Positions 17,241 through 26,032 of a stretch of 64,000 nucleotides of DNA are shown in pieces. Origin of the DNA: Peptococcaceae bacterium (lineage in GTDB: Bacteria; Bacillota; Desulfitobacteriia; Desulfitobacteriales; Syntrophobotulaceae). Numbering within the stretch: the stretch's first letter is position 1; each line of letters starts with the position of its first letter. Below the pieces are notes generated by a model, which was given only the letters and a program-made list of their open reading frames with translations, did no database searches and was not told where the DNA came from. The stretch spans positions 62,001 to 126,000 of the forward strand of contig JAAYUV010000062.1 of assembly GCA_012517475.1 (NCBI GenBank), written 5' to 3'. A program made the translations under genes and the position numbers.

Positions 17241-17379
17241 ATAAAAGCTTTACGAAGGATAAAGAGGTGATTTTATGTGTGTAACGTACTTTTGCGGCTT
17301 TGTGTGACCCAAACCTGCCAGGCTGGAAAAAAACTCGAGCTAGTCATTTGACTGAGGAAAAAACAAATGAGGTGAGATT

Positions 17380-18120
17380 ATGTCCAAAAGATATCAACTT
17401 TTGCTGGGCCTGACATTGATGTTTGTTCTAATTCCACAGGCTGCATTTGGAATGCACATTATGGAAGGGTTTCTTCCCCCCGTTTGGTGCATTTCCTGGG
17501 GCGCAATTGTAATTCCGTTTTTAGTTATGGGACTCTTCTCCATACAAAAAACCGTTAAGGAAAATCCAAGGCTTAAGATGCTTTTGGCTATGGTGGGGGC
17601 TTTCACATTCTTGCTTTCTGCCCTGAAAATTCCTTCCGTTACCGGAAGCTGCTCTCATCCTACAGGAGTAGGTCTCGGAGCAATTATTTTCGGACCAACC
17701 GCCATGACCGTACTGGGAGTGATTGTCCTGTTGTTCCAGGCCATTCTGCTGGCTCATGGAGGGCTGACAACTCTGGGAGCCAATACCTTCTCCATGGCGG
17801 TAATCGGCCCCCTTGTTGCTTTCGCAACCTTCAGAATTATTGAGAAGGCCAAAGGACCTAGATGGCTGGCGGTTTTCCTGGCATCCGCCCTTGGGGATCT
17901 TCTTACCTACGTTACAACATCCATTCAGCTGGCTCTGGCTTTTCCGGCGGAAACAGGCGGCTTTATGGCCTCGCTGGTTAAGTTTTCAGGTATATTTGCC
18001 GTTACGCAGATTCCGCTTGCCATCAGTGAGGGGATTCTAACGGTACTGGTATTTAATGCTATTACTACATACAGCCGGAAAGAATTAAAAAGCCTTAAAA
18101 TTTTTGCCAAGGAGGCTTAA
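17380..18120 (+). CDS. cbiM: Cobalt ECF transporter substrate-binding component CbiM
   Basis: Substrate-specific membrane protein of the CbiMNQO energy-coupling-factor cobalt importer, 246 residues. It starts with a cleavable-looking hydrophobic leader ending in AAFG, after which the mature N-terminus [10 protein letters not shown] supplies the Met-His-Ile-Met cobalt site. [13 protein letters not shown] is another family signature, and several hydrophobic helices follow. The ATG is preceded by GAGGTGAG. It is the first gene of the cobalamin operon and lies directly under riboswitch 2. The downstream genes cbiN, cbiQ and cbiO overlap or abut. Confidence 0.95.
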   Translation: MSKRYQLLLGLTLMFVLIPQAAFGMHIMEGFLPPVWCISWGAIVIPFLVMGLFSIQKTVKENPRLKMLLAMVGAFTFLLSALKIPSVTGSCSHPTGVGLGAIIFGPTAMTVLGVIVLLFQAILLAHGGLTTLGANTFSMAVIGPLVAFATFRIIEKAKGPRWLAVFLASALGDLLTYVTTSIQLALAFPAETGGFMASLVKFSGIFAVTQIPLAISEGILTVLVFNAITTYSRKELKSLKIFAKEA

Positions 18121-18121
18121 A

Positions 18122-18451
18122 ATGAGTACAGAAGCAATGAAAAGGGAAAATAAAAGTTTTACCCTTAAATACAATATTTTATTGATAGCCTTGGTTATTG
18201 CCCTGGCGGGTATCCCGGTATTTGTGGTAAAAGATGCTGAGTTTGCTGGAGCTGATGCCAAGGCGGAAGCGGCTATCACGGAAATCAATCCGGATTACCA
18301 GCCATGGTTCTCCTCAATCTGGGAACCACCCAGCGGAGAAATTGAAAGCCTTCTTTTTGCCTTGCAAGCTGCGCTGGGAGCGGGATTCATCGGTTATTAC
18401 CTGGGTTTTGTCCGGGGAAGAAGCAAGAGAGAAAGCGAAAAAAATGATTAA
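18122..18451 (+). CDS. cbiN: Cobalt ECF transporter accessory subunit CbiN
   Basis: The small two-helix CbiN subunit (109 residues) that associates with CbiM and is required for cobalt uptake. One membrane helix is near residues 15-35 and a second near 80-98, separated by an extracellular loop with NPDYQPWFSSIWEPPSGEIES, the family signature. It starts one base after the cbiM stop behind AAGGAGG located in the end of cbiM. Its stop overlaps the cbiQ start by eight bases, consistent with coupled translation. Confidence 0.93.
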   Translation: MSTEAMKRENKSFTLKYNILLIALVIALAGIPVFVVKDAEFAGADAKAEAAITEINPDYQPWFSSIWEPPSGEIESLLFALQAALGAGFIGYYLGFVRGRSKRESEKND

Positions 18452-19244
18452 TATTGATCATCTTGCTTATACATCAAAATTAAAAAATACAGATCCGAGA
18501 CAAAAAATGCTGTTTGCTTTACTCACTATGGGGGTTTGTCTCTGGGCAGACTCGGTGGTGGTATCGATTCTTGTATTACTCATTATGGGATGGGCTACCG
18601 TCTGTCAAGGCGGTACCCGTTTCTCACTCTTTTGCAAACTGCTGATGGTCCCGATGTCATTCCTGATTCTTGGCGTGGTTGCCGTTGCAGTGGATTTTTC
18701 CGGAAATGAACTTATATTTATTTATTCTGTAGCACTGGATAAAATGTATTTGGGGGTAACCCAGGCCGGTCTCCAAAATGCCTTGCATTTGTTTTTCAAA
18801 GCGCTAGGGGCTGTGGCCTGCTTATATTATTTATCTCTCAGCACCCCTATGATTGATGTGCTGGCAGTTTTTCGCCGTTTGAAAATGCCTAAACTCCTGG
18901 TTGAGATGATGGGGCTTATTTACAGGTTCATATTTGTTTTCCTGGAGACGGCGGATAACATGGTAACGGCACAGAACTCCCGTCTGGGCTATTCCGGATT
19001 GTCTGCAGGGTATCGTTCTTTGGCGGCACTTATGTCTACCCTTTTTATTCGGGCCTATAAACGGGCTGATGAATTGTATACGGCGTTGGAGGCCCGGGGG
19101 TACGACGGGGAACTCAATGTCGTTGAGGAAACTTCCCCTCCTTATAAATGGACAGGATTTTTGCAAACGGTTGGACTGAACGGTTTACTGGTTATCTTCG
19201 TTTTGTGGATGAAAGAATATGGAGGGGGCGTCGTATTTTGGTGA
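18444..19244 (+). CDS. cbiQ: Cobalt ECF transporter T component CbiQ
   Basis: Transmembrane coupling (T) protein of the cobalt importer, 266 residues with about five membrane helices. It has the conserved cytoplasmic motif around ALEARGYDGEL, which docks to the CbiO ATPase. The ATG at 18444 overlaps the cbiN end and gives the expected beginning MINIDHLAYTSKLKNTDPR; longer frames upstream overlap cbiN and are unlikely. Its stop overlaps the cbiO GTG (GTGA). Confidence 0.93.
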   Translation: MINIDHLAYTSKLKNTDPRQKMLFALLTMGVCLWADSVVVSILVLLIMGWATVCQGGTRFSLFCKLLMVPMSFLILGVVAVAVDFSGNELIFIYSVALDKMYLGVTQAGLQNALHLFFKALGAVACLYYLSLSTPMIDVLAVFRRLKMPKLLVEMMGLIYRFIFVFLETADNMVTAQNSRLGYSGLSAGYRSLAALMSTLFIRAYKRADELYTALEARGYDGELNVVEETSPPYKWTGFLQTVGLNGLLVIFVLWMKEYGGGVVFW

Positions 19245-20092
19245 AGGATGACATTCTGGAGACACAGGGCCTGAGTTATACTTATGCCGACGGTACCAAC
19301 GCTCTCCGGCAGGTAAACCTGAACATAAAAACCGGGGAAATCACGGCCGTTCTGGGAGGCAATGGCGCCGGAAAGTCGACGCTGTTCCTGAACTTTAACG
19401 GAATTCTCAAGCCTTCCTCAGGTCAGGTATTTTTTCATGGCAAGCCTTTGGAGTATTCACATAGAAGCTTGCAGGAACTGCGCAGAAAAGTTGGAATTGT
19501 ATTTCAGGATCCTGATACCCAGCTGTTTTCGGCCAGTGTTTACCAGGATATTTCTTTTGGGCCGGTCAATATGAAACTGCCTGAAAAGGAGGTCCGGATC
19601 AGAGTGGCCGAAGCCATGGAGAGAACTGGAATATCCGATCTTAAAAATAAAGCGACCCATAACTTAAGCTTTGGGCAAAAAAAAAGAGTGGCCATAGCCG
19701 GGGTTCTTGCTATGAAGCCGGAGGTGCTGGTGCTGGACGAACCCACGGCCGGACTTGATCCCATGGGAGTGAGTGAGATCATGAAGCTCCTCAAAGAAAC
19801 ACAGCAGGAGCTTGGTCTCTCAGTGGTTATTTCTACCCATGATATTGATCTTGTACCGTTGTATTGTGATTATGCTTATGTGATGGATAAAGGTGAAATT
19901 ATTCTGAAAGGTTCGCCAAAAGAGGTCTTTTCGGAAAAGAAAGCGATTCGCAGCGTTCACCTGAGACTTCCCCGCATTGCACATCTTATGGAGATTTTGA
20001 AAGATAAAGATGATTTTGAATTCAGAGAAACGGCTGTCACTATTTCAGAAGCACGAAAAGTACTAAAAGATTGGAAAAATTCAAGGATATGA
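19241..20092 (+). CDS. cbiO: Cobalt ECF transporter ATPase CbiO
   Basis: ABC-type ATPase energising cobalt uptake, 283 residues. Walker A is GGNGAGKST, the Q-loop is FQDPDTQLF, the signature is LSFGQKKRVAIAG and Walker B is VLVLDEPTAGLDP, followed by the H-loop STHD. The GTG start overlaps the cbiQ stop and has GGAGGGGG upstream. CbiO proteins often end in a His-rich tail. Here the product stops at KNSRI, while another frame downstream encodes a His-rich stretch, so the tail may have been lost (see findings). Confidence 0.94.
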   Translation: MKDDILETQGLSYTYADGTNALRQVNLNIKTGEITAVLGGNGAGKSTLFLNFNGILKPSSGQVFFHGKPLEYSHRSLQELRRKVGIVFQDPDTQLFSASVYQDISFGPVNMKLPEKEVRIRVAEAMERTGISDLKNKATHNLSFGQKKRVAIAGVLAMKPEVLVLDEPTAGLDPMGVSEIMKLLKETQQELGLSVVISTHDIDLVPLYCDYAYVMDKGEIILKGSPKEVFSEKKAIRSVHLRLPRIAHLMEILKDKDDFEFRETAVTISEARKVLKDWKNSRI

Positions 20093-20303
20093 TTTGGAAT
20101 GCTGGCACATGTTTGGTGTAACAAACAACATGTATATCCCAGGGGAGAGGCAGGATTAGGGAAAGCATCTGCATAGGGAAGGCGAACAACCGGAACATGC
20201 TCATTTGCATCTTCACATGGCAATAGAGTAAGGCATGAACATGCTCCGGATATTCACCATCGACACCAGCATTAATTGGAAAAGACCACGGTGGGGTGAG
20301 AAA
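20093..20303 (+). other. cbiO-cbiD spacer with His-rich non-ORF frame
   Basis: No complete gene is seen. A frame shifted by one from cbiO reads DLECWHMFGVTNN..., meets a TAG at 20157, then continues GKHLHREGEQPEHAHLHLHM to a TAA at 20226. It has no start codon. It may be a decayed C-terminal extension of cbiO. Confidence 0.35.
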
Positions 20304-21428
20304 ATGCAAAAGCATTTAAAATATAAGAATAACCTCAGGTCAGGATATACAACCGGGTCCTGCGCAGCGGCGGCAGCGAAGGCAAGTACATGGATGCTGC
20401 TAGGCGGGCAGGAACGAAGCGCTGTCACCATTTCTACACCCGGTGGGTCACAGCTAACCTTATCTATATTAGATATTCGGATAGTGGAAGGGCAGGTATC
20501 CTGCGCTGTAAAAAAAGACGGCGGCGATGATCCGGACATTACCAATGGGCTGTTTATATATGCCTCAGTAAGTAAAATACCGCAAAAATCCATTACTATT
20601 AGCGGAGGAGAAGGAATAGGAAGGGTGACCAAACCCGGGCTTGCATGCAAGGTAGGAGAAGCGGCAATTAACCCTGTACCCAGGGAAATGATTATCAATG
20701 AGGTCAAAAAAGTTTGCAGCCAATTTCATTACACAGGCGGTTTGTCCATTGTGATTTCAGTTCCCGGGGGAGAGGCAGTTGCCGGAAAGACCTTTAACCC
20801 GCGCCTGGGTATTATCGGAGGAATATCCATCCTGGGTACGACAGGAATTGTGGAGCCAATGAGCGAGAAAGCCTGGATTGATTCAATTTATTTGGAGATG
20901 AAGCAGCAGACCGTACTTGGAAACAAAAATCTGTTGGTATGTCCGGGCAATTACGGTGAAACTTTTATCAAAAACTCCTTGAAGATTCATGCAGATCGTA
21001 TTGTAAAATGCAGCAATTTCATTGGCGAGGTCGTTGATTTTGCACAGGAGTTAGAACTTGACAGTCTTTTATTGATCGGCCACGCCGGAAAGCTTGTAAA
21101 GCTTGGTTTTGGGATCATGAATACCCATTCCAGAATTGCCGATTCCCGTATGGAGGTTTTAGCATTTCATGCTGCGTTGTGCGGGGCTTCTGTTGAACAA
21201 CTACGCGGGATTATGGATTGTAATACGACGGAAGAAGCTGCCTCTTTCTTAAGAGCAGCGGGGATTTGTCAGGAAGTGTTTGACAGCGTTATGAACAAAA
21301 TTGATTTTTATATACAAAAGCGAGTTCATAAGAAGGTAAAAACCGCAGTCGTGTTGTTCTCTAATGAATTGGGTGTTTTGGGCAAAACCGGATATGCGGA
21401 TGAACTGATCAAACTGCATCAGGGATAA
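20304..21428 (+). CDS. cbiD: Cobalt-precorrin-5B C1-methyltransferase CbiD
   Basis: CbiD methylates C-1 of cobalt-precorrin-5B in the anaerobic cobalamin route. The 374-residue product begins MQKHLKYKNNLRSGYTTGSC, where RSGYTTGSCAAAAAKA is the family signature. The ATG at 20304 follows GGGGTGAG; an upstream in-frame ATG at 20235 has no ribosome site. GGEGIGRVTKPGL and the SRIADSRMEVLA region are also typical. It is separated from cbiO by about 210 bases and followed 49 bases later by cbiL. Confidence 0.93.
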   Translation: MQKHLKYKNNLRSGYTTGSCAAAAAKASTWMLLGGQERSAVTISTPGGSQLTLSILDIRIVEGQVSCAVKKDGGDDPDITNGLFIYASVSKIPQKSITISGGEGIGRVTKPGLACKVGEAAINPVPREMIINEVKKVCSQFHYTGGLSIVISVPGGEAVAGKTFNPRLGIIGGISILGTTGIVEPMSEKAWIDSIYLEMKQQTVLGNKNLLVCPGNYGETFIKNSLKIHADRIVKCSNFIGEVVDFAQELELDSLLLIGHAGKLVKLGFGIMNTHSRIADSRMEVLAFHAALCGASVEQLRGIMDCNTTEEAASFLRAAGICQEVFDSVMNKIDFYIQKRVHKKVKTAVVLFSNELGVLGKTGYADELIKLHQG

Positions 21429-21477
21429 GGGCAACAAGTGAAACTGAAAGATAAATAAGCAGAAAGTAAGTGAAAAC

Positions 21478-22179
21478 ATGTTGGGGAAGTTATATGGGGT
21501 TGGGGTGGGACCTGGCGACCCGGAACTACTGACACTCAAGGCGGTTAAGATAATCAAAGAAGCGGAAGTGATCGCATTACCCAGGACCGATGAAAAAAAT
21601 ATCACTTCTCTTGAGATTGTAAAAGCTGTTGTGGATATATCCCAAAAAGAAATTATTGAGCTGTATATGCCGATGACGAGGGATGAAGATGTCCTGAGTA
21701 TCAGCCATCAGAAAGCAGCGTATCAGCTGGCGGAAATATTAATTGACGGGAAAAACATCGCCTTTTTAACCCTCGGTGACCCGGCCATCTATTCCACCTA
21801 TATTTATCTGCATCAATGGATGCTGCAAGCCGGTTTCCAAGCCCAAATCATACCCGGTGTGCCTTCTTTCTGCGCAGTTGCAGCCAAACTGAATGATTCA
21901 CTCTGTAAAGGAGACGAACCGCTGCATATTATTCCGGCATCCTATGAGGATAATGAAGACTATCTTGATTGGAAGGGCACGAAGGTACTGATGAAATCCG
22001 GAAAAGCTTTGGGAAAAGTTATAAAAGCCTTACGGGAAAAAGGGCTTCTTGAATATTCATCCCTGGTGGAGCGGTGCGGTATGGATGGTGAAAAAGTATA
22101 TGTAAAGCTATCGGAGGTCCAAGGTAGTACAAGCTACTTTTCAACCATAGTGGTTAAGGATAAGGAGTGCAAGTCATGA
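21478..22179 (+). CDS. cbiL: Cobalt-precorrin-2 C20-methyltransferase CbiL
   Basis: A SAM-dependent tetrapyrrole methylase that methylates C-20 of cobalt-sirohydrochlorin. The 233 residues carry the P-loop-like GVGVGPGDPELLTLKA at the N-terminus, LTLGDPAIYSTYIYL and IIPGVPSFCAVAAKL, in the order of the CobI/CbiL family. The stop codon overlaps the cbiF start (ATGA). Confidence 0.93.
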   Translation: MLGKLYGVGVGPGDPELLTLKAVKIIKEAEVIALPRTDEKNITSLEIVKAVVDISQKEIIELYMPMTRDEDVLSISHQKAAYQLAEILIDGKNIAFLTLGDPAIYSTYIYLHQWMLQAGFQAQIIPGVPSFCAVAAKLNDSLCKGDEPLHIIPASYEDNEDYLDWKGTKVLMKSGKALGKVIKALREKGLLEYSSLVERCGMDGEKVYVKLSEVQGSTSYFSTIVVKDKECKS

Positions 22180-23036
22180 TACATTTTGTGGGAGCCGGAC
22201 CGGGAGCGGTTGATTTAATTACGGTCAGGGGAAAAAGTCTCCTTGAAAAAGCGGATCTGATTATTTATGCCGGTTCATTGGTAAATCCCGAATTATTAAA
22301 AGCTGCAAAACCAGACTGTCAAATTTTAAACAGCGCGGTTTTAACCCTTGAGCAGGTCATAGCAGCCATGGTAGAAGCAGCGAAGCAAGGCCAGACAATA
22401 GTCAGGCTGCATACGGGGGACCCCAGCCTTTATGGCGCAATCAGGGAACAGATGGATCTGCTGGATGCCTACGGGTTGGAATATGAGGTTGTTCCGGGGG
22501 TAAGTTCTTTTTGTGCAGCCGCAGCGGCTTTAAAAGCAGAATATACTTTGCCCGATGTCAGTCAAAGTGTAATCATCACCCGCATGGAGGGCAGAACTCC
22601 GGTACCTCCTCAGGAGGAAATCTCGCTTTTGGCCTCCCATAAGGCCACCATGGTTGTTTTCCTGAGTGCAGGTATGCTGGATAAGCTGACAGAGCGTCTT
22701 TTGGCTGGGGGGTATTCGGAAAATACTCCCGCCGCCATTGTGTATAAGGCTTCCTGGGATGATCAACAAGTTTTTCGCTGTTCGGTAGCCACTCTTGCAA
22801 AAACAGCAAAGGACCATGATATTCAAAAAACTGCCCTTATCCTGATAGGAGGTTTTCTTGGCTCCGGCTATCAGCGGTCCAAACTTTATGACCCGGCCTT
22901 TACCCATGAATTCCGTGACGGCCACGGAGGGCCTAATGCCGCGATGCCACGGATGGCAAGGAGCGGTGACGGCCACGGAGGGCCTAACACCGCGATGCCA
23001 CGGATGGCAAGGAGCGGTGACGGTAACCGCCAATGA
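22176..23036 (+). CDS. cbiF: Cobalt-precorrin-4 C11-methyltransferase CbiF with repeat-derived C-terminus
   Basis: CbiF methylates C-11 of cobalt-precorrin-4. The core matches the family: VGAGPGAVDLITVRGKS, RLHTGDPSLYGAI, VVPGVSSFCAAAAAL and LILIGGFLG. The ATG at 22176 has AAGGAG eight bases upstream and overlaps the cbiL stop. The normal protein would end soon after SKLYDPAFTHEFR, near residue 247. Here about 39 extra residues follow, two copies of the 17-residue unit GDGHGGPN(A/T)AMPRMARS and GDGNRQ, encoded by a dispersed palindromic repeat read in frame. The tail is unlikely to be catalytic. cbiG starts within the stop codon (ATGA). Confidence 0.92.
   Translation: MIHFVGAGPGAVDLITVRGKSLLEKADLIIYAGSLVNPELLKAAKPDCQILNSAVLTLEQVIAAMVEAAKQGQTIVRLHTGDPSLYGAIREQMDLLDAYGLEYEVVPGVSSFCAAAAALKAEYTLPDVSQSVIITRMEGRTPVPPQEEISLLASHKATMVVFLSAGMLDKLTERLLAGGYSENTPAAIVYKASWDDQQVFRCSVATLAKTAKDHDIQKTALILIGGFLGSGYQRSKLYDPAFTHEFRDGHGGPNAAMPRMARSGDGHGGPNTAMPRMARSGDGNRQ
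22917..23023. repeat. Modular palindromic repeat, copy B, inside cbiF
   Basis: Two tandem 51-bp units (22917-22967 and 22968-23018) plus five bases of a third. Each unit holds two hairpins, GGCCACGGAGGGCC and GCCACGGATGGC, joined by a TAATGCCGCGAT-type linker. On the - strand the second hairpin is GCCATCCGTGGC, matching copies D and E. As 51 is a multiple of three, the reading frame of cbiF stays open through it. Confidence 0.9.
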
Positions 23037-24079
23037 AAGCCGGCATACTTTCTTTTACCCGTAACGGATCAAAACTCAGTTTGAAGTTAAAAAACATATT
23101 GCAGCGTCAGGGATACCAGGTTGAAAGTTACACTCTTAAAGAGTTCATAACAGAAAATAATGACTGGCGCTCCTATGAGCCAGATTTGAAAACAGTAACA
23201 GGAAATTTATTTGAGCAATGTTCATTGATCGTTTTCGTCGGCGCCAGCGGGATAGCTGTCAGGAGCATAGCGCCGTTCATCAGGGATAAAAGAACAGATC
23301 CCGCTGTGATCTGCCTGGATGACAAAGGAAACTTTGTAATTCCTTTGCTTTCCGGACATTTAGGGGGAGCCAACCGGATTGCAAGAGCTATTGCTGCTGA
23401 AATAGCAGCTCAACCTGTGATCACGACAGCAACAGATATTCGTGGACTGTTGGCAGTCGATGAATGGGCAGCACAAAATAATTTGCATATTTGTGATATT
23501 CTTGCTGCGAAAAAAATTTCTGCTTTATTGTTGGATGGCCAGTATGTAGGGCTGCACTCAGATTTCGAGATGATAGGAGAAATACCTGAAAACGTGTTGC
23601 CGGATGAAAGTTTAGAAGCCGGAATATGCATTTCACTAAATGACACAAAAAAACCATTCAAGACAACGCTCAATCTAATCCCGAAAGTTGTGTATTTGGG
23701 GTTAGGCTGCAAAAGAAATACAAGTACAGAAGCGATAGAAGAATTGTTTTTGGAAATATTAGAAACGAATGACATTTCCCTGAAGGCGGTTGCCGGAGCA
23801 GCGACAATAGATTTAAAACGAAATGAACGCGGCGTCTTGCAATTTGCCGATAAGTATTCATTACCCTTAACCTTTTTTTCTGGTGACGAGTTGGGTCGGG
23901 CAGAAGGCAATTATTCAGGTTCAGGTTTTGTTAAACAGGTTACGGGTACAGACAACGTATGTGAAAGAGCCGCCATTCTGCTGAGCAATGAGGGCAGATT
24001 AATATGCAGAAAGACGGTAAAAAACGGTGTTACAGCAGCGCTGGCTCTGAATGGGTGGAGGGTGAATTTTGAAGATTGA
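23033..24079 (+). CDS. cbiG: Cobalt-precorrin-5A hydrolase CbiG
   Basis: CbiG opens the delta-lactone of cobalt-precorrin-5A, releasing acetaldehyde. The 348-residue protein has the N-terminal signature LIVFVGASGIAVRSIAPFIRDK with PLLSGHLGGANRIA, a linker, and the C-terminal domain beginning LGLGCKRNTSTEAIE. Its ATG overlaps the cbiF stop and the ribosome site must come from the repeat-derived sequence (AAGGAGCGG at 23009). The hemA start overlaps its end. Confidence 0.92.
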   Translation: MKAGILSFTRNGSKLSLKLKNILQRQGYQVESYTLKEFITENNDWRSYEPDLKTVTGNLFEQCSLIVFVGASGIAVRSIAPFIRDKRTDPAVICLDDKGNFVIPLLSGHLGGANRIARAIAAEIAAQPVITTATDIRGLLAVDEWAAQNNLHICDILAAKKISALLLDGQYVGLHSDFEMIGEIPENVLPDESLEAGICISLNDTKKPFKTTLNLIPKVVYLGLGCKRNTSTEAIEELFLEILETNDISLKAVAGAATIDLKRNERGVLQFADKYSLPLTFFSGDELGRAEGNYSGSGFVKQVTGTDNVCERAAILLSNEGRLICRKTVKNGVTAALALNGWRVNFED

Positions 24080-25304
24080 AATGATTGGAATTGACCATAG
24101 CACGGCATCGCTTGCCCAACGTGAAGTATTTGCATTTACCTCAACCCAGGCGCATTTAGCTATGCAAAGCATGGTTCAAAACTTTGGAGTAAGTGGCAGT
24201 GTAATTGTATCGACTTGTAACAGAACAGAATTATGGGTTAGTAAAAAAGACGATAACGAGATAGACCTGACAGAAATTCTATGCCAATTAAAGCAAGTGT
24301 GTCCTGAGGAATATATCGCCCTGCTGAAAGTAAGAAAAGGGCTGGAAGCTGTTCGTCATCTTTTCGAGACGGCTTCCGGGCTTAAATCCCAAATCTGGGG
24401 TGAAGACCAGATTTTGGCCCAGATTAAGTCCTCCATAGAATGTGCCAGGACGGCAGGTACGACAGACCAAATATTGGAAAAGCTATTTCAGACTGCCATT
24501 ACCGCTGCTAAAAGAATTAAAACAGAAGTAAGACTTACGTCCGCAGACGTCTCCGTGGCGACCAGAGCAATTGAGGTGATGAAAGAGCATTTTCCTGATT
24601 TAAGTGGACTGGAGTGTCTGGTAATCGGAAACGGGGAAATGGGAAGAATGGTTTCGGCCATGCTGGCCAAAAGCTCGGCCAAGGTCACCGTTACAAGGAG
24701 AAAATATAAAAACGGTGCAAGTCCTGTTCCAAACGGCTGTGCTTCCATCGAGTACGAAAAGCGGATTGAAATGATAAAAAGGTCCGATATTATCGTAAGT
24801 GCCACATCCAGTCCCCATTACACCATAAAAATGGGCGATGCAGAAGAAATTTTAAAAGATGGTAAGAAGAGACTGTTTGTTGACCTGGCTGTTCCCAGAG
24901 ACCTCGATCCCGCTCTTGGGGGTTGGCCGAATGTGACCCTTCTGGACAGCGATCGTCTTGGGTGTTCCTTCCCGGAAGACGTACAGCGGGATTCGCTTGT
25001 CCGCACTCATCAGATTTTGGATGAATACATGGAGGAGTATATAAAATGGGTCAAAGCCAGGGAATTGATCCCGCTCATCAACGGCATTGCCCAGTCAGCC
25101 TCTGAAAAAATTAAAGGGTATTTAAGTAAAGATATTGTAGAGTTAAGCATGGACGATGAGCGCAGAATTTTGTTTGAACAGAAACTGGCAGGAGTTACGG
25201 CCAAAACCGTAAGGAGCATTTTGTATAAGATGAAAGACGTGATGGATGATAAGCAATGGGAAGAATGCTTCAGTAATCTGGCGGCGGATAGGAGAGAACA
25301 ATGA
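24069..25304 (+). CDS. hemA: Glutamyl-tRNA reductase
   Basis: HemA reduces glutamyl-tRNA to glutamate-1-semialdehyde, the first step of tetrapyrrole synthesis. The catalytic cysteine is C50 in VSTCNRTELW; GEDQILAQIKSS and the NADPH-binding LVIGNGEMGRMV follow, with a C-terminal dimerisation helix region. It starts at a TTG overlapping cbiG (GGAGGG just upstream) and gives MKIEMIGIDHSTA; the ATG at 24081 is too far from the ribosome site. The presence of hem genes inside a cob operon points to uroporphyrinogen made chiefly for corrinoids. Confidence 0.93.
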   Translation: MKIEMIGIDHSTASLAQREVFAFTSTQAHLAMQSMVQNFGVSGSVIVSTCNRTELWVSKKDDNEIDLTEILCQLKQVCPEEYIALLKVRKGLEAVRHLFETASGLKSQIWGEDQILAQIKSSIECARTAGTTDQILEKLFQTAITAAKRIKTEVRLTSADVSVATRAIEVMKEHFPDLSGLECLVIGNGEMGRMVSAMLAKSSAKVTVTRRKYKNGASPVPNGCASIEYEKRIEMIKRSDIIVSATSSPHYTIKMGDAEEILKDGKKRLFVDLAVPRDLDPALGGWPNVTLLDSDRLGCSFPEDVQRDSLVRTHQILDEYMEEYIKWVKARELIPLINGIAQSASEKIKGYLSKDIVELSMDDERRILFEQKLAGVTAKTVRSILYKMKDVMDDKQWEECFSNLAADRREQ

Positions 25305-26032
25305 AAGTCTATGTAGTTGGCCTGGGGCCGGGCGGGGCGGAACAAATAACGCCAAAAGCACTCCGTGTTCTTAAAGAGTGCGATGTAATTGCAGGATATA
25401 CCGTCTATATTGACCTGATTAAAGACATATTCCCTGAGAAAAAGTTTTTGTCCACCCCAATGAAAAAAGAGGCTGAACGCTGCCGGCTGGCTATTGATAG
25501 GGCCCTGGAAGGATTTACAGTGGCCATGGTTTCGAGCGGAGATGCAGGGGTTTATGGAATGGCAGGAATTATGCTTGAAATGGCTCAGGCTCACCCGGAA
25601 ATAGTAATTGAGGTGATTCCGGGGATCACCGCTGCATGCAGTGGGGGTGCGGTTCTGGGGGCTCCGCTTACCCATGATTTTGCTGTAATTTCTTTAAGTG
25701 ATCTTCTGACGCCCTGGGAAAAGATAGAGAGAAGATTGGCTGCAGCCGCTCAGGCTGATTTTGTCATCTGTTTATATAATCCGTCCAGTAAAAAAAGATC
25801 GGATTATCTGATGAAAGCTTGTGAAATCATCATGCGCTACCAAAAAGCAGACTTGCCGGCGGGCATCGTAAAAAATATTGGCAGGCATGGAGAGGAATAT
25901 CATGTAATGACTCTTGCTGAATTAAAAAAACAAAAAGTTGATATGTTCACTACCGTCTTTATTGGGAATTCCCAGACAAAAATCATCAACAACAAAATGG
26001 TTACTCCGAGAGGGTATACAAACTATGAATAA
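25301..26032 (+). CDS. cbiH: Cobalt-precorrin-3 C17-methyltransferase CbiH
   Basis: CbiH methylates C-17 with ring contraction, producing cobalt-precorrin-4. The 243 residues contain YVVGLGPGGAEQITPKA, SSGDAGVYGMAGIM and VIPGITAACSGGAVLGAPLTHDF, all typical of CobJ/CbiH. The gene is complete, with no internal deletion. The ATG overlaps the hemA stop (ATGA), and the end overlaps the start of the cbiJ fusion by eight bases. Confidence 0.93.
   Translation: MKVYVVGLGPGGAEQITPKALRVLKECDVIAGYTVYIDLIKDIFPEKKFLSTPMKKEAERCRLAIDRALEGFTVAMVSSGDAGVYGMAGIMLEMAQAHPEIVIEVIPGITAACSGGAVLGAPLTHDFAVISLSDLLTPWEKIERRLAAAAQADFVICLYNPSSKKRSDYLMKACEIIMRYQKADLPAGIVKNIGRHGEEYHVMTLAELKKQKVDMFTTVFIGNSQTKIINNKMVTPRGYTNYE

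Noticed and set aside
22917-23023. Possible CRISPR-like array in the tandem 51-bp units
   Set aside because: Units are contiguous without unique spacers, only two copies, and belong to the dispersed hairpin family.
22530-23033. 167-codon open frame on the - strand
   Set aside because: It is entirely antisense to cbiF and its repetitive start comes from repeat copy B; codon use is that of a shadow frame.
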